A stretch of 64,000 bases of DNA from Rhodovastum sp963714255 (GTDB lineage: Bacteria > Pseudomonadota > Alphaproteobacteria > Acetobacterales > Acetobacteraceae). Position 1 is the first letter of the stretch; each line of letters starts with the position of its first letter. The notes beneath the pieces were generated by a model that was not told where the DNA came from, made no database searches, and worked only from the letters and a program-made list of their open reading frames with translations. The position numbers and the translations under genes were made by a program. The DNA lies in the NCBI GenBank assembly GCA_963714255.1, contig CAVQNU010000027.1, positions 310,001 through 374,000 on the forward strand. Reading direction: 5' to 3'. Shown here in pieces: positions 6,621-16,497 of the stretch.

Positions 6621-9600
6621 CAAAGCGGCATGCAGCCGGTCCCGGTCCCGCGCGGACCCGCTGCGCAGATACGTCGCACCGTCGCACTCCACGCCAGCCA
6701 GGAAGCAATCGGGCGCATCCGGGCGCACCACGCCAAGATCGATGCGAAAGCCGGAAACCCCGATCTGCGGACGCACCACCCAGCCGCGGGCCCGCAAACG
6801 TTCGGCCACCGAAGCCTCGAACAGGCTCTGCGCCTCCCCGGGCGCCCGGCTGGCGGCAATGGCCAAAGCGCTCGCGCCCTGCTCGGCAAAGATCAGGAAC
6901 TGTTTCAGTTGCGCGACACCGGTCGCCTGTGTCCGTGCCAGGTCGATCTGCTCCGGCCGCAGGCTTGCGAACACCGCCAGCGACTGCCGGGCACGCGTCA
7001 CCGCCACGTTCAGCCGCCGCTCGCCGCCGGCCTGGTTCAGCGGGCCGAAGTTCAGCGCCACCCGCCCGGCCGCGTCCGGCCCGTGGGTGAGGGAGAACAG
7101 CATGATGTCGCGTTCCTCGCCCTGCACGCCTTCCAGGTTCTTCACCAGCAACGGCTCGGGCGCGTCCTCGGCGAAGCAGGGTTCCAGCGACGGGTCGTCG
7201 CGGCGGGCGGCGTCCAGCAGGTCCTCGATCAGCCGCTGCTGCTCGGCATTGAACGTTACGATGCCGACCGAGCGCGGCTTGCCGCCAGCGAGGGTCTGGC
7301 GCAGCACCGACAGTGTTTCGGCCACCACCGCGCGCGCCTCCGCCGGATTGGTGCGCGCCCCGGCGCGGCCGTAGACGCCGTCCGGCACATGGCGGAACGA
7401 TACCGCGGTGTCGCTGGTAACCGGCGCGGGAAACGTCACCAGCCGTCCGCCGTAATAGGTGTGATTGGAGAAGGCGATCAGGCTTTCGTGCCGGCTGCGG
7501 TAGTGCCAGTTCAGTTCGACCGTGGGCATGCCGGCGCCGAGGCATTCATCGAGGATGGATTCGAGATCGACGATCTCGACCGTCTCGCCTCCGCCGGCCT
7601 CGTCAGGTACCTGGCGCTCGAAGAACCTGGTCGGCGGCAATTGTTGCGGATCGCCGACCACCACCACCTGCCGGCCGCGTCCGATCACGCCAATCGCGTC
7701 CCAGGGGGTGATCTGCGACGCCTCGTCGAAGATTACGAGGTCGAAGTTTTCGGCGTCAGGCGGCAGGTATTGGGCAACCGAAAGCGGACTCATCATCAGG
7801 CACGGCGTCAGCCGCCGCAGCGCCCGCGGCATGCGCGCGGCGAGCTGGCGTACCGGCAGATGGCGCTGCCGCTTGGCCAGTTCGCGCGCCAGCACGGCGT
7901 ATTCCGGGTCCTGCCCACGGGCGGCGGCATCGGGGATGGCGGCGGCGAGCCGGGCCCGCGCCAGCTTCGCGGCGAGCGTCAGAAGCCGCGCATACAGCGC
8001 CCGGAAGCGCTCGATCCGCGTCTGGTGCTGGGCAGCGACGAAGCGGCGCAGGCGGGGGGAGTTGGCGACCGCGCGACCGATCCACCAGCGCGCGTAATTC
8101 GCCTCGAACACGCGCACCGCATCGGTGGGTGCCACCGCCCCGGTTTCAAGCGCCCGCAGCAGCGGCAGCAGCCTGGCCACGCCCGTGCGCTAAACAACGC
8201 CGCGCCAGGTGCACCAGTCGCGCAGCAGCGCCGCACCATCCGCCCAGCCGCGCAGATGGGCGGCGAGCGCTTGCGCCCAGTCCGGCCGCGCGGGGGTGAG
8301 AATGGCGGCCGGGTCGGACACGCAGAGCGGCGCCAGCGCCCGCAGGGAGGCGCGCGTGTCGGCCCAGGCCGCGCGCAGGCGGACCAGCGCCGCGCCCACG
8401 GTGCCCGTGCGCGCCAGCATGTCGGGCGCCTCTCCGACCAGAAGGCGCAGATGCGCACGCAGTGCCAGCAGGGAGGCCGGGTCGGACGTGCAGGCAACGG
8501 CGGTGGCGCACAGGCGCCGTGCCCAGGCATGGTTGGAGTCGAGCCGGGCGAAATCCGTCTCCAGGCCGGCCCAGCGCGCACCGAGCGCGGCGTGCAGACG
8601 TCCGGCCGAGGCCGCCACCGCCGCCTCGATCTGTTGCAACTCGGCAAGACGTCCGAGGTCCGCCGCGCAGTCCTTGGGCAGCTTGCCGCACGCCGCGGCG
8701 GCAAGGCGTTGGCGCAGGCCCCGGCGGGCGGGCATGCAGGGGATCGCCCAATAGGCGGAGGTGCGCCGCCACGCCGCGGCGACCTCCACCAAGGGCAGGT
8801 CCATCACCGCCGGCAGCCAGGACGTGACCAGGGCGGCGCGCAGTTCGCGGTGGCGCCCGGCGCGCGCCGCCTCGGCGGCAACCGCCGCAACGATTTCGTC
8901 TGCCTCCGCCGCGAGCGCCCAGGCGCTTTCGGCCGCTCCGCGCTCCAGCAGCACGCCCGCCAGGGCGTCGAGGGCCGCAATCGCCGGCTGCGACGGCGCA
9001 GGGGACGGCAGCGCCAGCGCCTGCGCCGCCGCGGCCGCCGCATCGGGCAGCGCCGACAGACGCGCGGCCGCGACCCCGGCGGCCTCCAGCAGGCTTGCCT
9101 GCCAGGAGGGACTCCACTCCGTCGCCCCGATGCCCACGATCAAGGGCGAGGACACCACCTCGCCGAGATGCGCGCGCGTTGCGGCGGCCTCATCGACCAG
9201 CCCGGCGAGGTGACGGATGCCGTCGGCATCATGCGTGTCGGCGTCCGCCCAGGCAAAGGCGATGTCCGGCACCGCGTCGGCCTCGGCGCGCAGCACGCGG
9301 CCGATGGCGCGGAACGGCGTGAAACCGTTGCGGCCAGGGCGGTGCAATTCCTGCACGTACCCGTCCAGCTCGACCCGCAACGCGGCGACGGCGTCGTTGG
9401 CGCCGTGCCAGTCCTGCGGGTCGAACGCCGCCTGCGCCTGCTGGGCGCGGCTGAGCTGTTCCAGCACCGCCGCCTTGCTGGTCCTGGCGGAAAACAGGTC
9501 GAGGCAGAAATCACCCAGCCCGACCTGTTGCAGCCGCCGCTGCACCACCTCCAGCGCCGGCCGTTTCTCGGCGACGAACAGCACGCTGCGTCCGTGCGCG

Positions 9601-11067
9601 AGCGTGTTGACAATGATGTTGGCGATGGTCTGGCTTTTGCCGGCACCGGGCGGGCCGATCAGCACGAAGCTTTGTCCCGATGCCACCGCGGCGACGGCGC
9701 GCAGTTGCGAGCTGTCGGCCTCCAGCGGGCAGAGCAGATCGTCCGTCGCCGCACCGGCATCCGGCGGCTCCGGCGGGCCGGCCCCGGCCGGCCCGTCCAT
9801 CAGCCGGCGCGCCACCGCGCTCCGGCGCAGCGCATCGGCGTGCGCGCCGAAATCCTTCCACATCAGGAATGTCGTGAACGACAGGTTGGTCAGGGCGACG
9901 TCGTCGGTCACCTCCCAGCCTGGCAGGTCGCGCAGCCGGGCGCGAAACCCGTCCAGCACGCTTTGCACATCCAGGCCGGACTCGTCCTCGGGCGGGCGTT
10001 CGGCTTCCAGCGCCGGGAAGCGGAGGGCGAAGTCCTGGCGGAGCATTTCCAGCAGGGTGGTGTTGATGCGGGTCTCGTCGTCGTGCGCCCGCAGCGAGAA
10101 CCCGGAGCGCAAGCTCGGCCGCTCCAGCACCACCGGCACCAGGATGACCGGGTCCGCGGTACGGGATGTCCTTGCCTTTCTGGCGCCAGAGCAGCGCGCC
10201 GATGGTCAGGAACAGCGTGTTGGCCCCGCCTTCCTGCCGGGCGGCACGGGCGGTGCGGAAAATCTCGGTCAGCGCCGCCGTCAGCGACGCGTCGTCGCTT
10301 CCGGCCAGCAGTTCGCGCCGTGCCAGCGCCTCGCGCGCGAAAGCGCGGTCCGCCGGCTCGTGCAGCCGGGCGAGATGCATCCCGGCGCTGCGCGGGTCGG
10401 CGCCGGTCATCAGCGCCGGCCAGGGACGGAAGCGCAGCGGCGCCGCGCGGGGCTGGCCGCGCATCTGCGCCAGCATGTCTTCCAGCTTCGCCGGTTCGGG
10501 GCAATCGATGGCGAGCGCCTGTTTACCGCCTGTGCGCAGGTTCAGCAGCCGTTTGCGTCCGGAAATGTCGAGCAGCCGCTTGCGCCACCCGGCCAGGCGG
10601 TCGGCAGGCGTGACCGGCGCCGCCTCCGGTTCGGGAGGGAAAAAATCCTCGCGCAGTGGCGGCGGCGCTTCCGGCGGTGGTGCGCTTGCTTCCGCGCCCG
10701 CTGGGGACACTGCGACCGCTTCCGCCAGTGCCAGCGGGCGGATGCGCCGCTGGCGGGCGCGGCTGATGTCGATCAGCGCTTCGCAACTGCCGTCTTTCTC
10801 CGCGGCGACATTGTCGCTTCCGGCCTGGCAGGCGGCGGTGAACCCGGTGCGGCCGCTGCCGCAGACCAGCGTGGTCTCGAACAGCAGCAGATCATGCAAT
10901 GCCAGCCTGGTGCGCAGACCGGGGGCGTCCTCGGCCACCGAAGTGCCGAAATCATGCCGCGCCAGCCATAGCCCGGCGAAGGCGTGCTCGCGCATCACCA
11001 CGATCACCGGATGCAACCCCGTGGCCTCGATGCAGGGGGCGAACAGCACGGAAAGTCCATCGGTCAT
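6540..11067 (-). pseudogene. Degenerate DUF4011/superfamily I helicase with C-terminal nuclease-like domain
   Basis: Three consecutive pieces on the minus strand add up to one large SF1 helicase. The first (about 11067-10160) starts inside the N-terminal segment (HAFAGLWL) and includes the DUF4011 motif GRKRLLNL. A missing base near 10155 shifts the frame; the sense resumes as DPVILVPVVLERPSL. The second piece holds Walker A GPPGAGKS and stops at an in-frame TAG (8190-8192), after which the same frame continues. The third piece has Walker B IFDEASQITPWD, GDPQQLPPTRFF, VGIVTFN and NVAVTRAR, then a nuclease-like fold (VSGFRIDLGVV, VECDGATYLRS). Both termini end at repeat copies A and B, and the expected ends are missing. 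Relatives act in defence or repair. This copy looks inactive, unless the breaks are sequencing errors. Confidence 0.85.
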
Positions 11068-11103
11068 CTGTTGGGTCAGGTGGCGTTCATCGCAGGCGGG
11101 ACA

Positions 11104-11160
11104 AAGGAAGGCCAGGGCTCTGCCCTGGACCCGCCAAGGGGCGGTGGCCCCCTGCACCCA
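11104..11160. repeat. Palindromic repeat copy B
   Basis: One arm of the family: AAGGCCAGGGCTCTGCCCTGG followed by ACCCGCCAAGGGGCGGTGGCCCC. It sits where the 5' part of the helicase gene should be, directly after the stop of the GMC oxidoreductase gene. Confidence 0.85.
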
Positions 11161-11165
11161 ATGAC

Positions 11166-12782
11166 TTATGCCGCGCGCGCCAACGCCACCCCGCGCACCA
11201 GATCGGCACATTTCTCGCCGATCATAATGCAGGCCGCATTGGTGTTGCCCGATACCAGCGTCGGCATGATCGACCCGTCCGCGACCAGCAGCCCCTCCAA
11301 CCCATGCACTTCCAGCCGGTCGTTCACCACCGCCATGCCGTCCCGCCCCATCCTGCAGGTTCCCACCGGATGAAAAATCGTCGCGCCGAACGCGCGCGCA
11401 TAGTCCAGCAATTCGGCATCGCTCTGCACCTGCTCGCCGGGCAGATATTCGGCGGCGATGAACTGGCGCAGCGCCGGCTGGGCGGCTATGCGACGGCACA
11501 GGCGCAAGCCCGCCACCAGCGTCTGCCGGTCCAACTCGGTCGCCAGGTAATTCGGACGGATCGCCGGCGCGGCCAGCGGGTCGGGCGATTTCAACGTGAT
11601 CTCCCCCCGGCTCTCCGGCCGCAACTGACAGACGTTCTGGGTGAAGCCGGAATGCTTGTGCAACCCCTCGGCCGGCCGATCGGCGGAGAATCCAATGTAG
11701 TGGAACTGCACATCCGGCATCGGCAGATCCGGCCGGGTCTTGGTGAAAATCACAACTTCGCCGGCGCTCACCGTCAACGGTCCGGTGCGAAACAACGCAT
11801 ACTGCGCCGCCATGCGCGCCATCTTCCAGCGGCTGCGCATGATGTCGTTGACGGTAATGGGCAAACGGCAGCGATAGGCGAACCGGGTCTGGAAATGGTC
11901 CTGCAAGTTGCGCCCGACCCCGGGCAGATCATGCACCACCGGAACGCCCATGCCCTGCAGCGCCGCCGCCGGCCCCACGCCGGACAGCAGCAGCAGTTGC
12001 GGCGAGTTGATGGCACCCCCGCACAGGATCACGTCCTTGCGCGCCCGCACGGTCACTTTCTGCCCGTCCCGGCTGTACACCACGCCCACCGCCCGCCGCC
12101 CCTCGAACAGCACGCGCTCGGCATGCGCATGGGTCAGCACGCGCAGGTTCGGCCGCCGCATCGCCGGTTTCAGGAACGCCACCGCCGCCGAGCAGCGCCG
12201 CCCGTTGCGCGACGTCGTCTGGAAATACGCCACCCCCTCCTGCGTGCGGCCGTTGTAGTCGGGATTGCGCGGAATGCCGATGTCCATCGCCGCCTGCAAA
12301 TAGGCCGCGCTGAGCGGGTTCGAATGGCCGATGTTCGAAACCGTCAACGGCCCATCGCGCCCGCGAAACGCGTCATCGCCCGCACCGAGGCGTCCCTCGC
12401 TGCGGCGGAAATACGGCAGCACATCCTCGTACGCCCAGCCTTCATTGCCGAGCTGCCGCCAATGGTCAAAATCCTCGGCCTGGCCGCGCACATACAGCAG
12501 GCCGTTGATGGACGACGACCCGCCCAGGACTTTCCCCCGCGGCCAGAAAAAACGGCGGTTGTGCATCTCCGGCTCGGGCTCGGTTTCGTACATCCAGTTC
12601 ACCCGCTTATCGGCGATGGTGCGGCCGTAGCCCAGCGGCACATGAATCCACAGATGCCGGTCCGTCCCGCCCGCCTCCAGCACCACCACCTGCCTGACGG
12701 GGTCCTCGCTTAGCCGCGCCGCCACCACGCAGCCGGCCGAGCCGGCGCCGACAACAACGCTGTCCGCCTCGATGGTCTGCAT
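11166..12782 (-). CDS. GMC family FAD-dependent oxidoreductase (choline dehydrogenase-like)
   Basis: The ATG at 12782 follows GGAGG by 7 nt and starts just before the FAD-binding fold. The Rossmann motif is VVVGAGSAGCVVAARL, followed by the ADP-ribose Glu in VVLEAGG. The GMC signature 1 is PRGKVLGGSSSINGLLYVRG and signature 2 is GAINSPQLLLLSGVGP. The C-terminus holds the catalytic His region FHPVGTCRMG and the FAD-contacting VADGSIMPTLVSGNTN. At 538 residues it is full length. The family oxidises primary alcohols such as choline, long-chain alcohols or PEG. The substrate cannot be told, since no betaine genes are nearby. It is divergent from the next gene. Confidence 0.93.
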   Translation of the reverse strand: MQTIEADSVVVGAGSAGCVVAARLSEDPVRQVVVLEAGGTDRHLWIHVPLGYGRTIADKRVNWMYETEPEPEMHNRRFFWPRGKVLGGSSSINGLLYVRGQAEDFDHWRQLGNEGWAYEDVLPYFRRSEGRLGAGDDAFRGRDGPLTVSNIGHSNPLSAAYLQAAMDIGIPRNPDYNGRTQEGVAYFQTTSRNGRRCSAAVAFLKPAMRRPNLRVLTHAHAERVLFEGRRAVGVVYSRDGQKVTVRARKDVILCGGAINSPQLLLLSGVGPAAALQGMGVPVVHDLPGVGRNLQDHFQTRFAYRCRLPITVNDIMRSRWKMARMAAQYALFRTGPLTVSAGEVVIFTKTRPDLPMPDVQFHYIGFSADRPAEGLHKHSGFTQNVCQLRPESRGEITLKSPDPLAAPAIRPNYLATELDRQTLVAGLRLCRRIAAQPALRQFIAAEYLPGEQVQSDAELLDYARAFGATIFHPVGTCRMGRDGMAVVNDRLEVHGLEGLLVADGSIMPTLVSGNTNAACIMIGEKCADLVRGVALARAA

Positions 12783-12887
12783 GTTTTGCCTCCGTTCCGT
12801 CACCCCGGCCGCGAACCAATGAAATCGCAGTGTTGCGATCGGGCAAATACGCGGTCAATCTTCCTTCGTTCTCCGGGACCCCGCCAT

Positions 12888-13838
12888 ATGTCGCTTCCCC
12901 AGGTATTACAGGGCCTGGCGCTGCCGGTGATCGGCGCGCCGATGTTCATCGTGTCGACACCCGATCTGGTGATCGCCCAGTGCAAGGCCGGCATCGTCGG
13001 CAGTTTCCCGGCGCTGAACGCCCGCCCCGCCGAGGCGCTGGACGAATGGCTCCGCCGCATCGCCGGCGAACTCGGCGAGCACAATGCCAGGCACCCCGAC
13101 CGCCAAGCCGCCCCCTTCGCGGTCAACCAGATCGTCCACCGCTCCAACGCGCGGCTGCAGCACGACCTGGAGACCTGCGTGCGCCATAGAGTGCCGGTGA
13201 TGATCACGTCGCTGGGCGCCCGCGAGGATGTCTATCAGGCCGCCCACTCCTATGGCGGCATCGTGCTGCACGACGTGATCAATGACAGCTTCGCCCGCAA
13301 GGCGATCGAAAAAGGGGCCGACGGGCTGATCGCAGTCGCCGCCGGTGCGGGCGGGCATGCCGGCACCTTGTCTCCCTTTGCCCTCGTGCAGGAAATCCGC
13401 GCCTGGTTCGACGGCCCGGTTGCCCTTTCCGGCGCCATCGCCACCGGCGGTGCGGTGCTGGCGGCGCAGGCCATGGGGGCCGACCTCGCCTATATCGGCT
13501 CGGCCTTCATCGCCACCGAGGAAGCCAACGCCGCCGCCGATTACAAGCAGATGATCGTCGACTCGGCTGCGGCCGATATCGTCTACACCAACCTGATCAC
13601 CGGAGTGCACGGCAACTACCTCAAGCTGAGCCTCCACCGCGCCGGGCTCGATCCGGACAATCTGCCGGACTCAGACCCCTCGAAGATGGATTTCTCCGGC
13701 GGCTCGGCCAAGGCATGGAAAGACATCTGGGGCGCGGGCCAGGGCATCGGGGCGGTGCGGGCGGTGGTGCCGGCCGCCGGGCTGGTGGCCAGGCTGGACC
13801 GGGAATACCGCGCCGCCCGCGCCCGCCTGGCCCTCTGA
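12888..13838 (+). CDS. NAD(P)H-dependent flavin oxidoreductase / nitronate monooxygenase family
   Basis: The ATG at 12888 gives MSLPQVLQGLALPVIGAPMF, the usual family start; the ribosome site is weak. The 316-residue TIM barrel binds FMN. The motifs seen are GAPMF near the N-terminus, GSFPALNARP, VAAGAGGHAG (FMN phosphate site) and GGAVLAAQAMGADLAYIGSAF. The family includes 2-nitropropane dioxygenase and enoyl reductases of the FabK type. The long C-terminal part with GVHGNYLKLSL favours the nitronate monooxygenase-like branch. The gene is divergent from the GMC oxidoreductase and converges with msrB, with only the adjacent stop codons between them. Confidence 0.9.
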   Translation: MSLPQVLQGLALPVIGAPMFIVSTPDLVIAQCKAGIVGSFPALNARPAEALDEWLRRIAGELGEHNARHPDRQAAPFAVNQIVHRSNARLQHDLETCVRHRVPVMITSLGAREDVYQAAHSYGGIVLHDVINDSFARKAIEKGADGLIAVAAGAGGHAGTLSPFALVQEIRAWFDGPVALSGAIATGGAVLAAQAMGADLAYIGSAFIATEEANAAADYKQMIVDSAAADIVYTNLITGVHGNYLKLSLHRAGLDPDNLPDSDPSKMDFSGGSAKAWKDIWGAGQGIGAVRAVVPAAGLVARLDREYRAARARLAL

Positions 13839-14243
13839 TCAGCCGCCCTCTTTCGGTTCGAACCCCATCGCCACGCCGTTCATGCAATAGCGCAGCCCGG
13901 TCGGTTTCGGGCCGTCTTCGAACACATGGCCCAGATGGCCCTGGCACCGGCTGCAGTGGACCTCGGTGCGGGTCATGAACCAGGATTTGTCCGTGGTGTT
14001 TTCCACCGCGCCCTCGATCGGCGCCCAGAAGCTGGGCCAGCCGGTGCCGCTCTCGAACTTGCTATCGGCGGAAAACAAGGGCTGGCCGCAGCCGGCGCAA
14101 ACGAATGTGCCGGGGCGTTTCTCGGCGTTCAGGGGGCTGCTGCCGGCGCGCTCGGTGCCGTGCTTGCGCAGCACGCGATACTGCTCGGGCGTGAGGACGT
14201 TCTGCCAGTCGGCATCGGTGCGGGCGGTGGTGTCACTGTCCAT
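13839..14243 (-). CDS. msrB: Peptide-methionine (R)-S-oxide reductase
   Basis: This 134-residue protein repairs oxidised methionine (R-sulfoxide) in proteins, using thioredoxin. Two zinc CxxC pairs are present (CAGC and CSRC). The substrate loop is GTGWPSFW, and the catalytic Cys lies in LRYCMNGVAMGF, where many homologues have RYCINS. Start ATG at 14243 follows GGAGGGA. No signal peptide, so it is cytoplasmic. The gene stands alone between the flavin oxidoreductase stop and repeat C, which lies upstream of its promoter side. Confidence 0.95.
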   Translation of the reverse strand: MDSDTTARTDADWQNVLTPEQYRVLRKHGTERAGSSPLNAEKRPGTFVCAGCGQPLFSADSKFESGTGWPSFWAPIEGAVENTTDKSWFMTRTEVHCSRCQGHLGHVFEDGPKPTGLRYCMNGVAMGFEPKEGG

Positions 14244-14280
14244 GGGGAGTCCCTCCGTTCACTGCGCATGTGGTGCGGGA

Positions 14281-14412
14281 AGGAAGGAAGGCCAGGGCTC
14301 TGCCCTGGACCCGCCAAGGGCCGAGAGGCCCCTGGACCCCGAAACTTAAGTCATGGGTTCCAAGGGCCTCTCGGCGCTTGGCGGGGTCCAGGGGCAGAGC
14401 CCCTGGCCTTCT
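14281..14412. repeat. Palindromic repeat copy C (long inverted pair)
   Basis: Two arms of about 52 nt (14289-14340 and 14357-14410) are imperfect inverted copies around the spacer GAAACTTAAGTCATGG. Each arm itself contains the hairpin GGCCAGGG(GC)...CCCTGG and a second one around CCAAGGGCCGAGAGGCCC. It fills the space between msrB and the CPA2 antiporter gene. Confidence 0.88.
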
Positions 14413-14437
14413 TCGTTAACCACGCTACCTTCCAGTG

Positions 14438-16204
14438 ATGCTGCAAACACTGGTCGCCCTTCTCGCCGCCGCCGCCGTCGCGGTCCCGCTTTCCCGCCGC
14501 GCCGGCTTCGGCAGCGTGCTCGGCTATCTGCTGGCCGGCGTCGCCATCGGCCCCTCGGGTCTGCGCCTGGTCACCGACCTCAGCGACATCGCCCATGTGT
14601 CGGAACTCGGCGTGGTGATGCTGCTGTTCCTGATCGGCCTGGAGTTGCGGCCGCAGCGCCTGTGGGTCATGCGCCGCGCCGTCTTCGGCCTCGGCACCGC
14701 GCAGGTGGTTATCTCCGCCACCGTGCTCGCCGCCCTCGCCCACGCCGCCGGCCTGCCCTGGGCGGGGGCCGCGGTGCTCGGCACCGGCTTCGCCATGTCC
14801 TCGACCGCCATCGTCCTGCCCATGCTGGCCGAGCGCGACCTGCTCGGCACCCCGGCCGGCCGCGACGCTTTCGCCGTGCTGCTGTTCCAGGACCTCGCCT
14901 TCATCCCGCTGGTGGCCATCGTGCCGCTGCTCGGCGGCGCTGACGTGCCGGACCGTGTGCCCTGGCTGGACGTGGCCCGCGGCGCCGGCGCCATCGCCGC
15001 CATCCTGATCGGCGGGCGCTTTCTCATTCGCCCCGCCTTTCACGCCATTGGCGGCGCGCGCACGCCGGAGATGTTCAACACGCTGGCACTGCTGATTGTG
15101 GTGGGCGCCGCGGCGCTGGCCAGTGCTGCGGGACTGTCCATGTCGCTCGGCGCCTTCCTGGCCGGCGTGCTGCTGTCCGGCAGCGAGTATCGCCACGAAT
15201 TGCAAGCCGACATCGAGCCCTTTGAGGGCTTGCTGCTGGGCTTCTTCTTCATTTCGGTTGGCATGTCGGCGCGGCTCGATCTGCTGGCGCACGACCCGCT
15301 CGATTTCCTGGCAGCGGCCGTTGCGTTGCTGGCGGCCAAGACTGCTGTGGTGTTCGCGCTCGGCCGCCTCGGACGCTGCGACACCCTCAATGCCCTGCGC
15401 CTGGCGGTCGCCCTGCCGCAGGCGAGCGAGTTCTCCTTCGTGATGTTCGCCGCTGCCGTGGGTGTCGGCGCCCTGTCTGCCGCGGCCGCAGACGCCGCCA
15501 CACTGGTGGTGGCGCTGTCGATGGTCGCTACCCCGCTGTTGTTCGCGGCCAGCGAGGCGCTGCTGATCCCGCGCCTGCGCCGGGTCGGAGCACCCGAATA
15601 CGACCCGATCGCCGATGACCACGCCCCGGTGATCATCGCCGGCTTCGGCCGGGTCGGCCAGATCGTCGGGCGCGTGCTGCGCATGCAGGGCATCCGCTTC
15701 ACCGCGCTGGAACAGGACCCGGGGCAGGTGGACGTGGTGCGGCGCTTCGGCAGCAAAGTGTATTTCGGCGACCCCGCCCGCGCCGACCTGCTGCGCGCCG
15801 CCGGCGCCGAGCACGCGCGCGTGCTGGTGGTGGCGATCGACAAAGTGGAGGAGGCGCTGAAAGTGGTCGAAATGGCGCGCCGCACCTTCCCGGACCTGGC
15901 GATCGTTTCGCGTGCCCGCAACCGCCGCCATGTGCATCTGCTGATGGACCGCGGCATCGACGATATCGTGCGCGACACGTTCCACTCCAGCCTGCGCCTG
16001 TCCGAGCTGGTGCTGCAGGCGCTGGACGTGCCGCTAGAGCGCGCCGTGCGCGCGGTGGAGCTGTTCCGTGCCCATGACGAGCGTCTGCTGGCCGACACGC
16101 ACGCGATTTATCGTGACGAGAAGGCGATGATCCAGACCACCCAGCAGGCGGCCGAGGAACTGACCAGCCTGTTTGAGGCCGACCGCCCGGAAGGGACGGA
16201 CTGA
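14438..16204 (+). CDS. CPA2 family monovalent cation:proton antiporter with TrkA-N domain (KefB/C-like)
   Basis: The ATG at 14438 is used; a GTG directly before it is equally possible. About residues 1-375 form 12-13 membrane segments of a Na+/H+ exchanger fold (GSVLGYLLAGVAIGPSG, LLFLIGLELRP, GTGFAMSSTAIVLPML, LPQASEFSFVMF). A Rossmann TrkA-N domain begins near residue 400 with VIIAGFGRVGQIVGRVL and an acidic residue after the second strand, consistent with NAD(H) control. Length 588 is typical. KefB/C proteins export K+ in response to glutathione adducts, but the glutathione site cannot be confirmed here. No KefF/G ancillary gene is adjacent. Confidence 0.92.
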   Translation: MLQTLVALLAAAAVAVPLSRRAGFGSVLGYLLAGVAIGPSGLRLVTDLSDIAHVSELGVVMLLFLIGLELRPQRLWVMRRAVFGLGTAQVVISATVLAALAHAAGLPWAGAAVLGTGFAMSSTAIVLPMLAERDLLGTPAGRDAFAVLLFQDLAFIPLVAIVPLLGGADVPDRVPWLDVARGAGAIAAILIGGRFLIRPAFHAIGGARTPEMFNTLALLIVVGAAALASAAGLSMSLGAFLAGVLLSGSEYRHELQADIEPFEGLLLGFFFISVGMSARLDLLAHDPLDFLAAAVALLAAKTAVVFALGRLGRCDTLNALRLAVALPQASEFSFVMFAAAVGVGALSAAAADAATLVVALSMVATPLLFAASEALLIPRLRRVGAPEYDPIADDHAPVIIAGFGRVGQIVGRVLRMQGIRFTALEQDPGQVDVVRRFGSKVYFGDPARADLLRAAGAEHARVLVVAIDKVEEALKVVEMARRTFPDLAIVSRARNRRHVHLLMDRGIDDIVRDTFHSSLRLSELVLQALDVPLERAVRAVELFRAHDERLLADTHAIYRDEKAMIQTTQQAAEELTSLFEADRPEGTD

Positions 16205-16497
16205 GCCGCCGCCTGACCGGCGTTTCGTTTCCAAAGCGCTCAGACCGCAGGCAAAACCCCCGGCCGTCGCAGGCCGGCCGTTAACGCCTGTCCGTCGTCG
16301 CGATTCGTGATGAATTTACCGTATTTTGAACGGCGTTTTACCGGTTCTTTCGCACTGATCCGTGCCACTCCGTTTCGCCCAGAAACCAGAGTTTAACCAT
16401 TTCGGACCTAGGCTACAGGCCGGTGATCCCAGTCAGGACCACCGCCTGCCGATCATGTCACGCATCCGCATACGCCAACCCCGATGGAGAGACAGTC
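16205..16497. other. Intergenic region with hairpin and AT-richer promoter zone
   Basis: A 6-bp hairpin CCGGCC-N6-GGCCGG lies at 16260-16277, without a T-run, and may end the antiporter transcript. The stretch 16300-16350 is AT-richer (GATGAATTTACCGTATTTTG) and is the likely promoter zone of the DUF4214 gene. I see no gene here. Confidence 0.4.

Noticed and set aside
8190..8192. In-frame TAG in the helicase as amber recoding (pyrrolysine or suppression)
   Set aside because: TAG is the normal stop of other genes here, and the same gene also has a frameshift and both ends missing. Decay or sequence error is simpler.
6561..10613. A very long open frame on the plus strand (1350 codons)
   Set aside because: It is a shadow opposite the helicase remnant in GC-rich DNA. 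It has no family motifs and high Arg/Gly/Ala content, while the minus strand carries all helicase motifs.
14351..15985. Long open frame on the minus strand, His/Gln/Gly/Ala-rich
   Set aside because: It is antisense to the CPA2 antiporter, which shows clear membrane and Rossmann motifs.
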